Source: Bacteroidia bacterium (lineage in GTDB: Bacteria; Bacteroidota; Bacteroidia; AKYH767-A; OLB10). From it: DNA of 48,073 bases. This document shows positions 18,736 to 28,452 of this stretch, piece after piece. The notes beneath the pieces were generated by a model. The model was given only the letters and a program-made list of their open reading frames with translations. It did no database searches and was not told the origin of the DNA. Position numbers and translations under genes: made by a program. The DNA lies in contig JABDLV010000141.1 of assembly GCA_013001815.1 (NCBI GenBank), positions 1-48,073 on the forward strand, in the 5' to 3' direction. Positions within the stretch are counted from its first letter, which is position 1. Each line of letters starts with the position of its first letter.

Positions 18736-20658
18736 TTATCTTTTAGTAAACCTCACCTGCAAATTATCCATATATAATTTGTGATTACCGGGTTTCCAAA
18801 CATAAATCTTTAGTTCTTCTAAACCCTTCAATTTATTTGGTACAGGATAAGACAAGTAAACCTTTGTCCATTTACCGGGCTCTGTAATAAAGGTTTTAAA
18901 TTTTGTAGAACGCCAAAAAACAGATTTGCCATTTGCTTCAATACTATAAACCAAATCAGCATTAAGGTCTGTTGTATCTTCAACCATTGCCCATAATTCG
19001 CACTGAACAAATACATCTTTTTCTTTGGTGATTTTATTCCAAATGCTTTTAAATGTAGGGCCAAATTCATTTAAGGTATCCATTAATGCAGAGCTTGAAC
19101 CATCATACACTACATCATTAATGATTGAATACTCTCCTTTCAATTCTTTTTCTCCCTCAAAATTATACTCTTTATTATAAAGCGGTTTCTTCAGTTCAAA
19201 TAATGCATCAGTAGTTTTTGAATACAACACCAGGCCTGAATTAAAAAAAGTGTCTCTGCTAACAACAGACGGATATTTACTTGTAATTATTTGCTCTACA
19301 ATTGGTGGATTATTAATTGTTGACCATGCATGCAGAAAGTGAGTAGTATTGCTTGCATCCACTATGCTAGTAAGCTCCTTGTAATGTTTTGGCTCACTTA
19401 TTTTATGCATTTTATAATCCAAATCACTACCTAATTTTTCCATGTAATAATCAATATAAAATGGCGAATGAATATTTATCGTTCTGGTAACATTATCTGC
19501 ACCTAACTCATCACTATAAGAAATTGTTTTTTTGGCTAATGCTCTAAACTCTCCAAAATGCTGTTTATTATAATAGTTGTTTTCTAATATGGTGCTCCCT
19601 AACAATGTCAATGCAAGCACACTCAGCACAATCAAATTCTTTTTATTGAAAACATCTGAAGGAATAAATGAAAACAAGAAGACTAGTAAGAACGGGAAAG
19701 CAAAAAGCAAGATTGAGAATTGCATAACCGGATTTTTAAATATAGAATAATAAAAACCGGTAAAATATAATACAATGAACCAGCAAATTGCAATAGCATG
19801 AAACTTATTCAACTCTAGTGTCTTTCTAAATTTTACAAAAGAGCCAATCAATATTCCAAAAGACAATAAGAAGATTAAGTCTGATTGATTAAATGCATAG
19901 AATAAATACGAACCCAAATAACCTCTTTGAGGTGCCGGCAGCCAACCACCCTCACCACCTACTCCACCTATTTTTAAATGGCCAATAAAAATATTTGCAT
20001 GAGGTAAAAAACCAACAAGCACTGCTATGCCCAACAGCAAATAATTAAACACAGACGTTCTTTTAAAGAAGAAAAAACCGGTTAAGTAAATGATAAGACA
20101 CATTAATCCGGCAAAGTAATGGCTGTATACACAACCCAAAGCAGAAAGCACAAACCCTATTAGCAATAATATTTTTCTCTTTTTATTGTATAAATAGAAA
20201 TCCGGTTTAAATAAATAAATAGTCCAAATAAGTGCAAACAACAAAACGAAAAACAATCCGGGCGAATAAGGCCTGGCTATTTGACTATATAATATTGGAT
20301 ACTGCAAAATGGCAAAAGACAGCGAAGTAAACATTGCAGTATTCGTATTGAACCAAATCTTAGCCAGAAAATATATTAGTGCAACACTCCCTATTCCAAA
20401 TAAAGCAAATGGCAATCGCACTGAAAATTCTCCGTTTCCAAAAATTGCTGTCCAAAAATAAAGCAATAACTGAACACCGGCCGGATGTCCATCAGGCTTA
20501 ATTCCCTTATCGATAACTTCACTAACAGAATTAAACTCTAATCTTGCTAACGCACTTAACTCATCATTTGACAACGAAAATCCTGTCAAAAGAATTAACC
20601 TGAGTGCTGCACCGATAAAAAGTATTAGCCCAAAAAGAATTAAATGCTTCTTATTCAT
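18736..20658 (-). CDS. Multi-span glycosyltransferase, GT39/ArnT-like
   Basis: Integral inner-membrane protein resembling the PMT/ArnT (GT-C fold) family, which transfers sugars from polyprenyl-phosphate donors. About ten to twelve hydrophobic helices occupy residues 5-365. The Asp-Glu pair after the first helix (SNDELSALARLEF, Asp32-Glu33) is the typical catalytic/metal position, and DGHPAGVQLLLYFW follows as in the family. A soluble C-terminal part (about 370-640) ends in a beta-sandwich-like segment (FVQCELWAMVEDTT, KLYMDNLQVRF) that could bind carbohydrate. It starts 35 bp after rlmB and is last in its run. The sugar and acceptor are unknown; protein or lipid glycosylation are both possible. 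Confidence 0.75.
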   Translation of the reverse strand: MNKKHLILFGLILFIGAALRLILLTGFSLSNDELSALARLEFNSVSEVIDKGIKPDGHPAGVQLLLYFWTAIFGNGEFSVRLPFALFGIGSVALIYFLAKIWFNTNTAMFTSLSFAILQYPILYSQIARPYSPGLFFVLLFALIWTIYLFKPDFYLYNKKRKILLLIGFVLSALGCVYSHYFAGLMCLIIYLTGFFFFKRTSVFNYLLLGIAVLVGFLPHANIFIGHLKIGGVGGEGGWLPAPQRGYLGSYLFYAFNQSDLIFLLSFGILIGSFVKFRKTLELNKFHAIAICWFIVLYFTGFYYSIFKNPVMQFSILLFAFPFLLVFLFSFIPSDVFNKKNLIVLSVLALTLLGSTILENNYYNKQHFGEFRALAKKTISYSDELGADNVTRTINIHSPFYIDYYMEKLGSDLDYKMHKISEPKHYKELTSIVDASNTTHFLHAWSTINNPPIVEQIITSKYPSVVSRDTFFNSGLVLYSKTTDALFELKKPLYNKEYNFEGEKELKGEYSIINDVVYDGSSSALMDTLNEFGPTFKSIWNKITKEKDVFVQCELWAMVEDTTDLNADLVYSIEANGKSVFWRSTKFKTFITEPGKWTKVYLSYPVPNKLKGLEELKIYVWKPGNHKLYMDNLQVRFTKR

Positions 20659-20693
20659 AAATTAAGTTAAACAGAAATAAATTGAGGTCTAAT

Positions 20694-21461
20694 TTAACAA
20701 TTGTTCAAAGTTCTGAAACGGTTTACTTCAAATAAAGCAATACCCGCAGCAACAGAAACATTCAAAGATGCCGTTTTTCCTGTAATAGGTATAGCTACTT
20801 TCTTATCGCTCAATTTTAACAGCTGAGATGAAATTCCTTCTCCTTCAGAACCCAAAATTAAAGCGGTAGGACTGCAGAAATCAACATTCCCAAAACCTTC
20901 ATTGGATTTCTCTGTGCAGGATACAATTGAATAACCACAATCTTTTAAATGGTTAACCGCATCCAATAGATTACCCTCCTTACAAATGCTCACATTAAAT
21001 ATTGCGCCTGCCGAAGACTTAACAGCATCTTCATTTACTTGAGCAGATTCCGTTTGAGGAATAACAACTGCATCTACTCCAAAACATTCTGCAGATCTGG
21101 TTATTGCACCAAAATTTCGTACATCAGTAACTCTATCTAAAATAAGTATTAACGGAATTTTTCCAGACTCAAACAATTGTGGAACTAAATTTTCCAAGGA
21201 TACATATTCCACGGGAGATATAAAACACACTACCCCTTGATGCACTTTTTTGGTTAATCGATGTAACTTTTCCTGTGGAACACGATTAATAAAAATCTTA
21301 TGCTCCGTTACACATTTCATTAGTTCAGCAATCTGAGGATTTTTTATTCCCCTTTGAATAAATAATTTATCAATGCTTTTACCTGCTTCAATTGCTTCAA
21401 TTACCGGTCTTATGCCAATAATCATGTTCTTGCTCTCAGGTCTGGTTTTTTTGTACATCAT
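20694..21461 (-). CDS. rlmB: 23S rRNA 2'-O-methyltransferase, RlmB/TrmH family
   Basis: SPOUT-superfamily RNA methyltransferase, most likely the enzyme that 2'-O-methylates G2251 of 23S rRNA. An N-terminal substrate-binding domain (IIGIRPVIEAIEAGKSIDKLFIQ) is followed by the three SPOUT motifs: ILDRVTDVRNFGAITRSAECFG, LILGSEGEGIS and IPITGKTASLNVSVAAGIALFE. 255 aa is normal. The ATG at 21461 overlaps the TGA of the upstream GWxTD gene (ATGA); a second ATG is directly after it. Other TrmH-family targets remain possible, but the N-terminal domain favours RlmB. Confidence 0.9.
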   Translation of the reverse strand: MMYKKTRPESKNMIIGIRPVIEAIEAGKSIDKLFIQRGIKNPQIAELMKCVTEHKIFINRVPQEKLHRLTKKVHQGVVCFISPVEYVSLENLVPQLFESGKIPLILILDRVTDVRNFGAITRSAECFGVDAVVIPQTESAQVNEDAVKSSAGAIFNVSICKEGNLLDAVNHLKDCGYSIVSCTEKSNEGFGNVDFCSPTALILGSEGEGISSQLLKLSDKKVAIPITGKTASLNVSVAAGIALFEVNRFRTLNNC

Positions 21462-22702
21462 AAATTCACAATTCTTCCCTTACGCCATGTTTCAACTGCT
21501 TTGTACCACTCAAATTCATATTCAGGCTTACGTACCAATACATAATCATTTGTACTAAAAGGGTTAGATATTTTTTTAAAGGTAAAATTTATTGCAGAGG
21601 TATAGGAAGTATTAGCATAAGTCCACACTTCTGAATCACTGCTTTTGTAAATACCACTAGGAACCCCAAAAACAATATAAATCAACCCTCTATCTGTTTT
21701 CCATCCCTCCAGATATGAAGTAAAAAACTGATTTGAAGTTTGTACCCTGTTGTAATAATTCTTTATCAAAAATCGAGCACGTTCTTTGCTCCCAGCTAGC
21801 TGTAACCAATAGGCATCTATTGCACTTCTTTTATTACTGCTCTCTATTATGTTTTTGTATTCTTCTCTAGTCGTTAAATAACGCAAGGGCTCTAATAATT
21901 GATTTGCCGCTGTTAAATTCGGGAAATCATTATGCAACCTAAATAATGTTACCCCATTTTTTTGCAAAGTGTCTTTCTGAATATGATATATTCCGGGCTT
22001 CTTAAAATTCAACTCACTATTTACTTCAACCGAAAATGTTGAATCGGAAATGAAGCTAAAAATCTGAGCACCTTTTTGCGAATGTGGTGGTGCTGCCAGT
22101 GGAAATCGCCTATTATAATACCTTACCCATAGCCTTTCCGTTTCAGGATTTGCATGACTAACAACAAATGTTTCGTCTGAAGCAATATGGTTTCTGAAAA
22201 GCGGAATATTTGAATCGCTAAGTTTTAAACTAAAAAACTGCGGCAAATTTTCATTCCCTTTATTAATATCTATATAAGAAATTGATTTGCTATTTCTATT
22301 GATATCATAAATAGTAACCTTAATTAAATATGACGACAATGAGGCATTATCAAATTCTATGAAATGATACAAATCCGAATCAGCACCAGGTTTATTTTTT
22401 AGATTATAGTTTTTAGTTAATGTATCGAGTACTACTTTAGACTCGAATGAAGAGTAAGACTCAATTGTAACATCGAAGTTTGCCTCGAATACCTCTTTTT
22501 CCTTCATGTACAACAAATCATTGCTGTCAAATTTAAAATGCAACAATGATTTACCTTCTGAACTATGACTTACTTTAAAACTTGGATTTAAATAACTGGT
22601 ATTTGGCCCATATAAAAATGCCAAATTTCTATTACTAATTTTTGAACTTGAGTAACAGCCACAAAGCAGAAAAACAAACAACAGAAGTATTGTATTTTTC
22701 AT
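21458..22702 (-). CDS. GWxTD domain lipoprotein
   Basis: Predicted lipoprotein with lipobox LCGC (Cys16) and a family-specific GWKTD motif at 333-337 (LEGWKTDRGLIYIVFGVP), which defines the GWxTD domain of Bacteroidota. The N-terminal 250 residues look beta-rich and non-catalytic. The end has the family-like EVWTY and FEWYKAVETWRKGRI. Its function is not established to my knowledge. It starts 6 bp after rmuC and overlaps rlmB by four bases, so it is tightly coupled to both. Confidence 0.85.
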   Translation of the reverse strand: MKNTILLLFVFLLCGCYSSSKISNRNLAFLYGPNTSYLNPSFKVSHSSEGKSLLHFKFDSNDLLYMKEKEVFEANFDVTIESYSSFESKVVLDTLTKNYNLKNKPGADSDLYHFIEFDNASLSSYLIKVTIYDINRNSKSISYIDINKGNENLPQFFSLKLSDSNIPLFRNHIASDETFVVSHANPETERLWVRYYNRRFPLAAPPHSQKGAQIFSFISDSTFSVEVNSELNFKKPGIYHIQKDTLQKNGVTLFRLHNDFPNLTAANQLLEPLRYLTTREEYKNIIESSNKRSAIDAYWLQLAGSKERARFLIKNYYNRVQTSNQFFTSYLEGWKTDRGLIYIVFGVPSGIYKSSDSEVWTYANTSYTSAINFTFKKISNPFSTNDYVLVRKPEYEFEWYKAVETWRKGRIVNL

Positions 22703-22708
22703 TTGCGT

Positions 22709-24049
22709 TTAGTCGTCCTCTTCCTTTAACAAACGATTAGTAAGACCTGTATTTATAATCTTAGACGTTTTCGCACCAAGCGTTTTTATTTTTTCAGCTC
22801 TACCTATTAAATTTCCCTTACCAGTAGTAAGCTTATTCATTGCCGAAGAATATCTGTCTTTTGTTTGGTCCATTGCATTTCCAACCTTGATTAAATCTTC
22901 AACTAGTGCTGCTAACTTATCATACATTGCACCACTTTGCCTGGCAATTTCAATGGCATTTTGGTTTTGGTCTTCGTTTCGCCATATATTAGATATGGTT
23001 TTTAAAACAGCCAGCAAAGTAGAGGGAGTAACAATAACTATATTCTTTTCAAAGGCATATTGATAAATTGAATCATCAGCATTAATCGCGCTTATGAACG
23101 CCTGCTCAATAGGTATAAATAGTAAAACAAAATCAAGCGTATTTAAATCATATAAATTCTGATAATTCTTACTACTTAAATCCTTAATATGTTTTTTAAC
23201 GGAAATTAAATGCTCTTTAATAGCAATACTTTTTTCTTCATCAGATTCTGCTCGTGTATATTTTTCATGTGCATTAAGGGAAACCTTAGAATCTATTATT
23301 AAGTTCTTGTCATCCGGTAAACGAACTATCACATCCGGCTGAACTCTATTACCCTCTTCGGTTTTACCACTCACTTGAGTTTCGTATTCTCTGCCCTTGT
23401 TCAGTCCAGACATTTCTAAGACTCGTTCTAAAACCATTTCACCCCAATTACCCTGTGTTTTCATTTCACCCTTTAATGCACGAGTCAAATTTTTTGCTTC
23501 TTCCCCTATAGATTGATTTAATTTCTGAAGATTACTAATCTGTTCCTTCAGAGTCTGATTTTCCCTTATGTTCTCCTTGTGTGTTTCATCAACCTTCTTT
23601 TCAAACTTTTCAATTTTATCTTTAAAAGGACTTAATATATCATTCAACTTAACCTTATGTTCTTCCTGCATCTTCAAGCTGTTCTTACTCACAATATCAG
23701 TAGCAATATTCTTAAACTGCTCTTTAAGCTGAACATGCATCTTATCATATTCCTGTTGCTGTTCTTTTACCCGTTCTTCTATTCCCAAGTATTTACTTTT
23801 CCAGGTAACTAAATCTTGCCCCTGTTCAATATTAATCAATCGTTCTTTCTCCAAGTCCATATGAAATTTATCTAGCTCTTGAAGTTTATCATTAAATTTA
23901 TCGGTTAAAATGTCTTTTTCTTTATCCAACTGCAATACTTGGCTTTCTATTTCTTTGATGCCCTTATTATTTAAAATTTTCATCAGCATCCACATAAATA
24001 GCATACCGCCTAATACGCTTCCAATTATATATATGTATAGTTGTTCCAT
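22709..24049 (-). CDS. rmuC: RmuC family DNA recombination-limiting protein
   Basis: Homologue of RmuC, a predicted nuclease-like protein that limits recombination at inverted repeats. It has one N-terminal membrane helix (about 4-24), a long coiled coil (about 30-175, rich in Lys/Glu/Gln), then the conserved RmuC domain: GNWGEMVLERVLEMSGLNKG, PDVIVRLPDDKNLIIDSKVSL, DFVLLFIPIEQAFISAI and VIVTPSTLLAVLKTISNIWR. Length (446 aa) is normal. The restriction-endonuclease-like core residues (DSK, PDVIV) are visible. It lies 42 bp after the Omp85 gene and 6 bp before the GWxTD gene. Confidence 0.92.
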   Translation of the reverse strand: MEQLYIYIIGSVLGGMLFMWMLMKILNNKGIKEIESQVLQLDKEKDILTDKFNDKLQELDKFHMDLEKERLINIEQGQDLVTWKSKYLGIEERVKEQQQEYDKMHVQLKEQFKNIATDIVSKNSLKMQEEHKVKLNDILSPFKDKIEKFEKKVDETHKENIRENQTLKEQISNLQKLNQSIGEEAKNLTRALKGEMKTQGNWGEMVLERVLEMSGLNKGREYETQVSGKTEEGNRVQPDVIVRLPDDKNLIIDSKVSLNAHEKYTRAESDEEKSIAIKEHLISVKKHIKDLSSKNYQNLYDLNTLDFVLLFIPIEQAFISAINADDSIYQYAFEKNIVIVTPSTLLAVLKTISNIWRNEDQNQNAIEIARQSGAMYDKLAALVEDLIKVGNAMDQTKDRYSSAMNKLTTGKGNLIGRAEKIKTLGAKTSKIINTGLTNRLLKEEDD

Positions 24050-24091
24050 GTAATTTGAGAATCTTAAAAATAAAAATAAAAAGTCAATCCT

Positions 24092-25858
24092 CTAGAAATA
24101 ATTTACAATTCCAAAATGCAATTTAGCATCTCTAAAAAATATGGGATTGTTAAATTGTTGGCCAATAGCGTAGTTTAAATTAAATATGCCAAGTTTAGTT
24201 TCAAATGCTATTCCTGTGCCAAATCCAATGGGATTATCATTTACAAATCCCGTTCTAGTCTCGGCTTCGTAATACGCCCCATTAGCAAACAATAAAAAAT
24301 ATGCATTCTGTTCTAATAAGTATCTATACTCTATTGTTAAAATTGAATAAGTTGTGGCCAATATAGATTCCTCATCAAATCCACGCAAAGACTTTAATCC
24401 GCCAATTCTATACAGTTGATTGCTGAAAATATCATCGCCAAGTAAAGCAGCAGAGTTAACACCAAAATTTAAAACATGGCGTTTATAAACATTCCAAAAA
24501 TAATTTGCCTTTAAATTTGCCTGGTACTGATTGCTCTTTAACAACAAACTGTCATATAACTCTTCACTAATTTTAGAATTCTGTTCTATCTTCTTTGTGC
24601 CAACAGCTACACTTAAATCCACCAACCAACCTTTTCTTGGATTAAACTTATAATCCAATTTTTCAATATTTAATCGCAAGCCATAATTTGTATTATTGAT
24701 ATCTGCCCATTCTGGCAAAACAGTTAAAGAACTAAAGTTGCTCGTAGATAGCAGAGTTGAATTATGGTACTGAACAAAAGCCTCTAAATAATTATTACCG
24801 GAAAACACATATTGAACACCAATGAGCTGCTTAAGGTCTAAGTAAGTAGTGTCATGTTTATAAATCTCAAGTTTTGCATCTAAACCAAATGGTGTAGAAA
24901 ATAAAAATGGATAATTCACCTCAACCTCCAAGTTTTGGGTCAACTTACGTGGTTGTTTCCAATGAAATTTTAGTTTTTCACCACGAGAAAATGAATTGCT
25001 CAAAAATAATTTGATTTCACCGGTTAAATTTACTTTTCCACTTTCTCTATCCGATTGCAATCCCAATATGCCATCAACTGAGCTTACACTTCTATCCTTT
25101 AAATACAAATAAACCCTTGCCTTATTGTTTCTAAAGTACACTTGGGTTTCTTTTTCAGAATCAACAAAACTCAGTTCTTTAATTCTATTTGATATTCTTC
25201 GAATAATTGATTCATTATATACATCACCAGGCTTTAAATTCAAATAACTGTAAATGTAATTTTGATTTAATTTTGAGTCCCCTTTTATTACAACACTATC
25301 AATTGTAACCAAAGTATTCTTTGTGATTTGTACATCTGCGTTAAGTTTACTATCAATAAACTGAATATCACTTAACTGAACTTCGGCAAATGGATATCCA
25401 TTATTTTCAAAGTGACTTAAAATATTATCTGATAATTTTTTTAGTCTTGAGGGACTCACACTACGATTTTCATATGCAGATTTATTGATTCCAATTGTAT
25501 TAAATACCTTATCATCTATATTACTCCCCCGAATCACTAGACCTTCATATGACTTACCAATATATAGCAAAGCCGCAGCCGAACTATCTTCCCAATTCAG
25601 AGAATCTATAGAAAATTCTAAATAACCCTTTTCATAAAAATTATTTTGAAGTGTATTAAAGTTTTTACTCAGTGTTATTGAATCACTCAACAAATTTGAT
25701 TCTTTGAAATCATTTATAATTTTTAATACACCTTTCCGTTGCTCCGGTTTGGTAAGTACAATCTTAATTTGTTTATAATTTGATTGACCTATGCATTGGG
25801 AGATGCATGCAAACAAATACACGACAGAAAACAATAGAATAGATAAGGTCCGGCTCAA
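24092..25858 (-). CDS. Omp85-superfamily outer-membrane protein (BamA/TamA-like)
   Basis: Outer-membrane protein with a Sec signal peptide, POTRA-like domains and a 16-strand-type barrel. A POTRA-like pattern is VTIDSVVIKGDSKLNQNYIYSYLNLKPGDVYNESIIRRI (about 185-225); a second may precede it (GLVIRGSNIDDKVFN). The conserved barrel loop motif is IGGLKSLRGFDEES, and the protein ends in aromatic Phe (LHFGIVNYF) as barrel proteins do. The only N-terminal start that gives the signal peptide is a TTG at 25858, overlapping the ung TGA by four bases, so translation is probably coupled. At 588 aa it is too short for BamA with five POTRAs and is closer to TamA-like proteins. The client is unknown. Confidence 0.85.
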   Translation of the reverse strand: MSRTLSILLFSVVYLFACISQCIGQSNYKQIKIVLTKPEQRKGVLKIINDFKESNLLSDSITLSKNFNTLQNNFYEKGYLEFSIDSLNWEDSSAAALLYIGKSYEGLVIRGSNIDDKVFNTIGINKSAYENRSVSPSRLKKLSDNILSHFENNGYPFAEVQLSDIQFIDSKLNADVQITKNTLVTIDSVVIKGDSKLNQNYIYSYLNLKPGDVYNESIIRRISNRIKELSFVDSEKETQVYFRNNKARVYLYLKDRSVSSVDGILGLQSDRESGKVNLTGEIKLFLSNSFSRGEKLKFHWKQPRKLTQNLEVEVNYPFLFSTPFGLDAKLEIYKHDTTYLDLKQLIGVQYVFSGNNYLEAFVQYHNSTLLSTSNFSSLTVLPEWADINNTNYGLRLNIEKLDYKFNPRKGWLVDLSVAVGTKKIEQNSKISEELYDSLLLKSNQYQANLKANYFWNVYKRHVLNFGVNSAALLGDDIFSNQLYRIGGLKSLRGFDEESILATTYSILTIEYRYLLEQNAYFLLFANGAYYEAETRTGFVNDNPIGFGTGIAFETKLGIFNLNYAIGQQFNNPIFFRDAKLHFGIVNYF

Positions 25859-26565
25859 ACCAAAATAGATTTTGCTTTATTAACGGAATTCCAGTCAATT
25901 TCTTGCATTCCATTCTTTCTCAATAATTCATTTGCCTTTGAAAAATGGCCACATCCCAAAAAGCCTTTATGAGCTGAAAATGGAGATGGATGGGTAGTTT
26001 TCAATATATAATGATTGATACCATTAATTAGTTCTTCCTTTGCCTGGGCATACCTTCCCCACAATAAAAAGACAACTCCTTTTTTCTTTTCGGAAATCTT
26101 TTTTATCACAGAATCAGTAAATATTTCCCATCCCTTATTTTGATGAGACCCTGCCTGACTGGCTCTCACGGTTAACGTGGCATTTAATAATAACACCCCT
26201 TGGTCTGCCCAACTTTCTAAATTTCCATGCTGTGGAATATGCATTCCTATATCTGCATTCAACTCTTTATAAATGTTGTTTAGACTTGGTGGAACTTTTA
26301 CATTAGAATTAACAGAAAAGCATAATCCATGAGCCTGCCCTAAACCGTGATATGGATCTTGTCCAAGAATAACCACCTTGACATTATTAAGTGGCGTATG
26401 ATTAAATGCAGAAAAAATAAATTTTCCCGGTGGGTATATAACTTGATTATTGTTTTTTTCAGTCTGCAAGAACTTTTTTAATTCTAAAAAGTAATCCTTA
26501 TTGAATTCTTCTGATAAAGCGTTTTTCCAACTCGCTTCAATTTCAGGATTTATTTTTTCTTGCAT
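25855..26565 (-). CDS. ung: Uracil-DNA glycosylase, family 1
   Basis: Removes uracil from DNA in base-excision repair. The catalytic water-activating loop is GQDPYH (Asp70) and the DNA-intercalating loop is HPSPFSAHKGF. PPSLNNIYKE, GVLLLNATLTVRASQAGSHQNKGWE and VFLLWG are also typical. I chose the ATG at 26565 (236 aa), which the sequence supports better than the TTG six bases earlier. It follows the OmpA/PD40 gene by 93 bp. Its stop overlaps the TTG start of the Omp85 gene. Confidence 0.97.
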   Translation of the reverse strand: MQEKINPEIEASWKNALSEEFNKDYFLELKKFLQTEKNNNQVIYPPGKFIFSAFNHTPLNNVKVVILGQDPYHGLGQAHGLCFSVNSNVKVPPSLNNIYKELNADIGMHIPQHGNLESWADQGVLLLNATLTVRASQAGSHQNKGWEIFTDSVIKKISEKKKGVVFLLWGRYAQAKEELINGINHYILKTTHPSPFSAHKGFLGCGHFSKANELLRKNGMQEIDWNSVNKAKSILV

Positions 26566-26658
26566 TGCCAAAATAATTATAGTCTAAACTATACATTTAT
26601 TAGGCATAAAAAAAACTCTCAAACAATTAACTGTCCGAAAACAAATAAAAAACAACAG

Positions 26659-28431
26659 CTATTTCTTAGGGGTATAGGTAGTACTCAAAACTTCAAATTC
26701 TGTTCTGCGATTTTTTTGGTGAGCCTCTTCTTTTTCAGCTTCGCTTCCCATTCTACTAATTTCTTTATCGGCAATTCTTAGGTCTTGCTCCCCTCTCCCT
26801 TCTGATGTTAATCTGTCTTCAGGAATTTTCTTAGATATTAAATAATCTACAACCGACTTGGCCCGCCTGTTGGACAATTTTTGGTTATATGGATCTGGCG
26901 CACGTGAATCAGTATGTGCTATTAATTTAATAGTAATGTTTGGATTCTCTTCTAATGTTCTAACTAGATCATCTAATGCAATTTTGGATTCAAATCGCAA
27001 AGTAGCCTTATCTAAATCATAAAATATTTTTGGCAAATCATATTTCTTTCCAACTACAAAAGCCTCCTTTTTAATACGAATTATTTTTTTAAAAGGTGGG
27101 TCTTTAGAAATATCCACATCTTTAAAATTAATCGTCTTTGGGATGTAATCATCCTTCAATGCAGTAATTTTGCATATTAAGTTTGAAGAAATAATATTAG
27201 TCAGTTTTCCCTTGATATCGGTAATACCGCTTGTGCTCCCATCATTACAAGTAGCAATCTTAACTAAAACAGAATCAAGTGGGTTTTCAGTTAAGCTATC
27301 TATAACAGTTATCTCAATAATATTCGGATTATTAGTTCCCTTGAAAAAATAGATGTCGTCATTACCTTTTCCACCTGGACGGTTTGAACAAAAATAGCCA
27401 CTATCACCTTCACTGAAAAAAGTTATTCCAAAATCATCTAAAGGCGAATTTATTGGATCGCCAATATTAACCGGAAAATTCCATTTTCCTAATTCACTGC
27501 GAAACGTCTTATAAATATCTAATCCTCCTAGTCCTTTATGTCCATCAGATGCAAAGTGAAGTGCATCATCAACATTAATAGTCGGAAATATTTCATTGCC
27601 TTCAGTATTTATACCCGGTCCTAGATTTTTTGCGGCACCCCAAGTACCGTCATACAATCTATACCTAACATACAAGTCCATGCCACCTATTCCACCTGGC
27701 ATATCAGAACTAAAAATAAGTCGGTTTCCGTCTTCAGATATTGTTGGGTGAGCACAACTATATTCCGGATGGTTGTATTCAAACTCATTCTTTTTATCCT
27801 TTCTCCATACACCATTCGTTTCAGTGAACGATATTATTATTAAGTTCAATGTATCCTCTGAACTCAAACTGTCATTATTTTGAGTTAAATACATTTTTTT
27901 CCCATTATTAGTGAAGGTTACAACACCATCATGATAATCTGTATTTAAAAGAGAATCTTCAAATATCCATGGAATGCATTTTTCTAAGCTCTCAGGTTTT
28001 GAAAAAGTCTGATCTTCTTTTAGATAACTGCAAAACATATCCATAAGTGGTCTATTATTATTCTTCTTTTGATATTTTATATAATTAGACCTGTTTTTAT
28101 TCGCAGATGCAAAGACAATTCTTGTGCTTACATACTCCTCTGTATCTGTTACAACTATGCTAGGACTAAAGTCATCCTCTTTAGTATTTACACTTATATT
28201 CTTTATTTCATAAGAACCGAAAATATTACTAGCATCATTTTCACCATTAACAAAATCCCCAATTATTTGCTCCTTTGCTTGTAATAGTTCATTAATCTTA
28301 CTTGTCTGCTCTTTTAGTATCTCATTTTTTTTCGCATTAATCTGTTGTGTGATTTGCTCATTACAGGAAAAAGCAAACACAGTTAGTGCTAATACTAAAT
28401 ATTTAAAATATGATACAATTCTGTTTTTCAT
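26659..28431 (-). CDS. PD40/OmpA lipoprotein, T9SS-associated (proximal cassette)
   Basis: Predicted outer-membrane lipoprotein (lipobox FAFSC, Cys23) facing the periplasm. After a lysine-rich coiled coil (about 28-60) comes a PD40/WD40-like beta-propeller (about 80-370), with blades marked by DDFSPSIVV, HPTISEDGNRLIFSSDMPGGIGGMDLYV and YFCSNRPGGKGNDDIYFF. A beta-sandwich regulatory-like domain follows (about 375-465). The OmpA peptidoglycan-binding domain (about 470-590) has the key Asp and Arg in KLIAHTDSRAPDPYNQKLSNRRAKSV. This is the order in PorE of Porphyromonas, but without PorE's N-terminal TPRs. It starts 21 bp after the PorP/SprF gene. Role (inference): anchor linking a T9SS outer-membrane complex to peptidoglycan. 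Confidence 0.88.
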   Translation of the reverse strand: MKNRIVSYFKYLVLALTVFAFSCNEQITQQINAKKNEILKEQTSKINELLQAKEQIIGDFVNGENDASNIFGSYEIKNISVNTKEDDFSPSIVVTDTEEYVSTRIVFASANKNRSNYIKYQKKNNNRPLMDMFCSYLKEDQTFSKPESLEKCIPWIFEDSLLNTDYHDGVVTFTNNGKKMYLTQNNDSLSSEDTLNLIIISFTETNGVWRKDKKNEFEYNHPEYSCAHPTISEDGNRLIFSSDMPGGIGGMDLYVRYRLYDGTWGAAKNLGPGINTEGNEIFPTINVDDALHFASDGHKGLGGLDIYKTFRSELGKWNFPVNIGDPINSPLDDFGITFFSEGDSGYFCSNRPGGKGNDDIYFFKGTNNPNIIEITVIDSLTENPLDSVLVKIATCNDGSTSGITDIKGKLTNIISSNLICKITALKDDYIPKTINFKDVDISKDPPFKKIIRIKKEAFVVGKKYDLPKIFYDLDKATLRFESKIALDDLVRTLEENPNITIKLIAHTDSRAPDPYNQKLSNRRAKSVVDYLISKKIPEDRLTSEGRGEQDLRIADKEISRMGSEAEKEEAHQKNRRTEFEVLSTTYTPKK

Positions 28432-28452
28432 AACAAATGAAACTATACTTAA

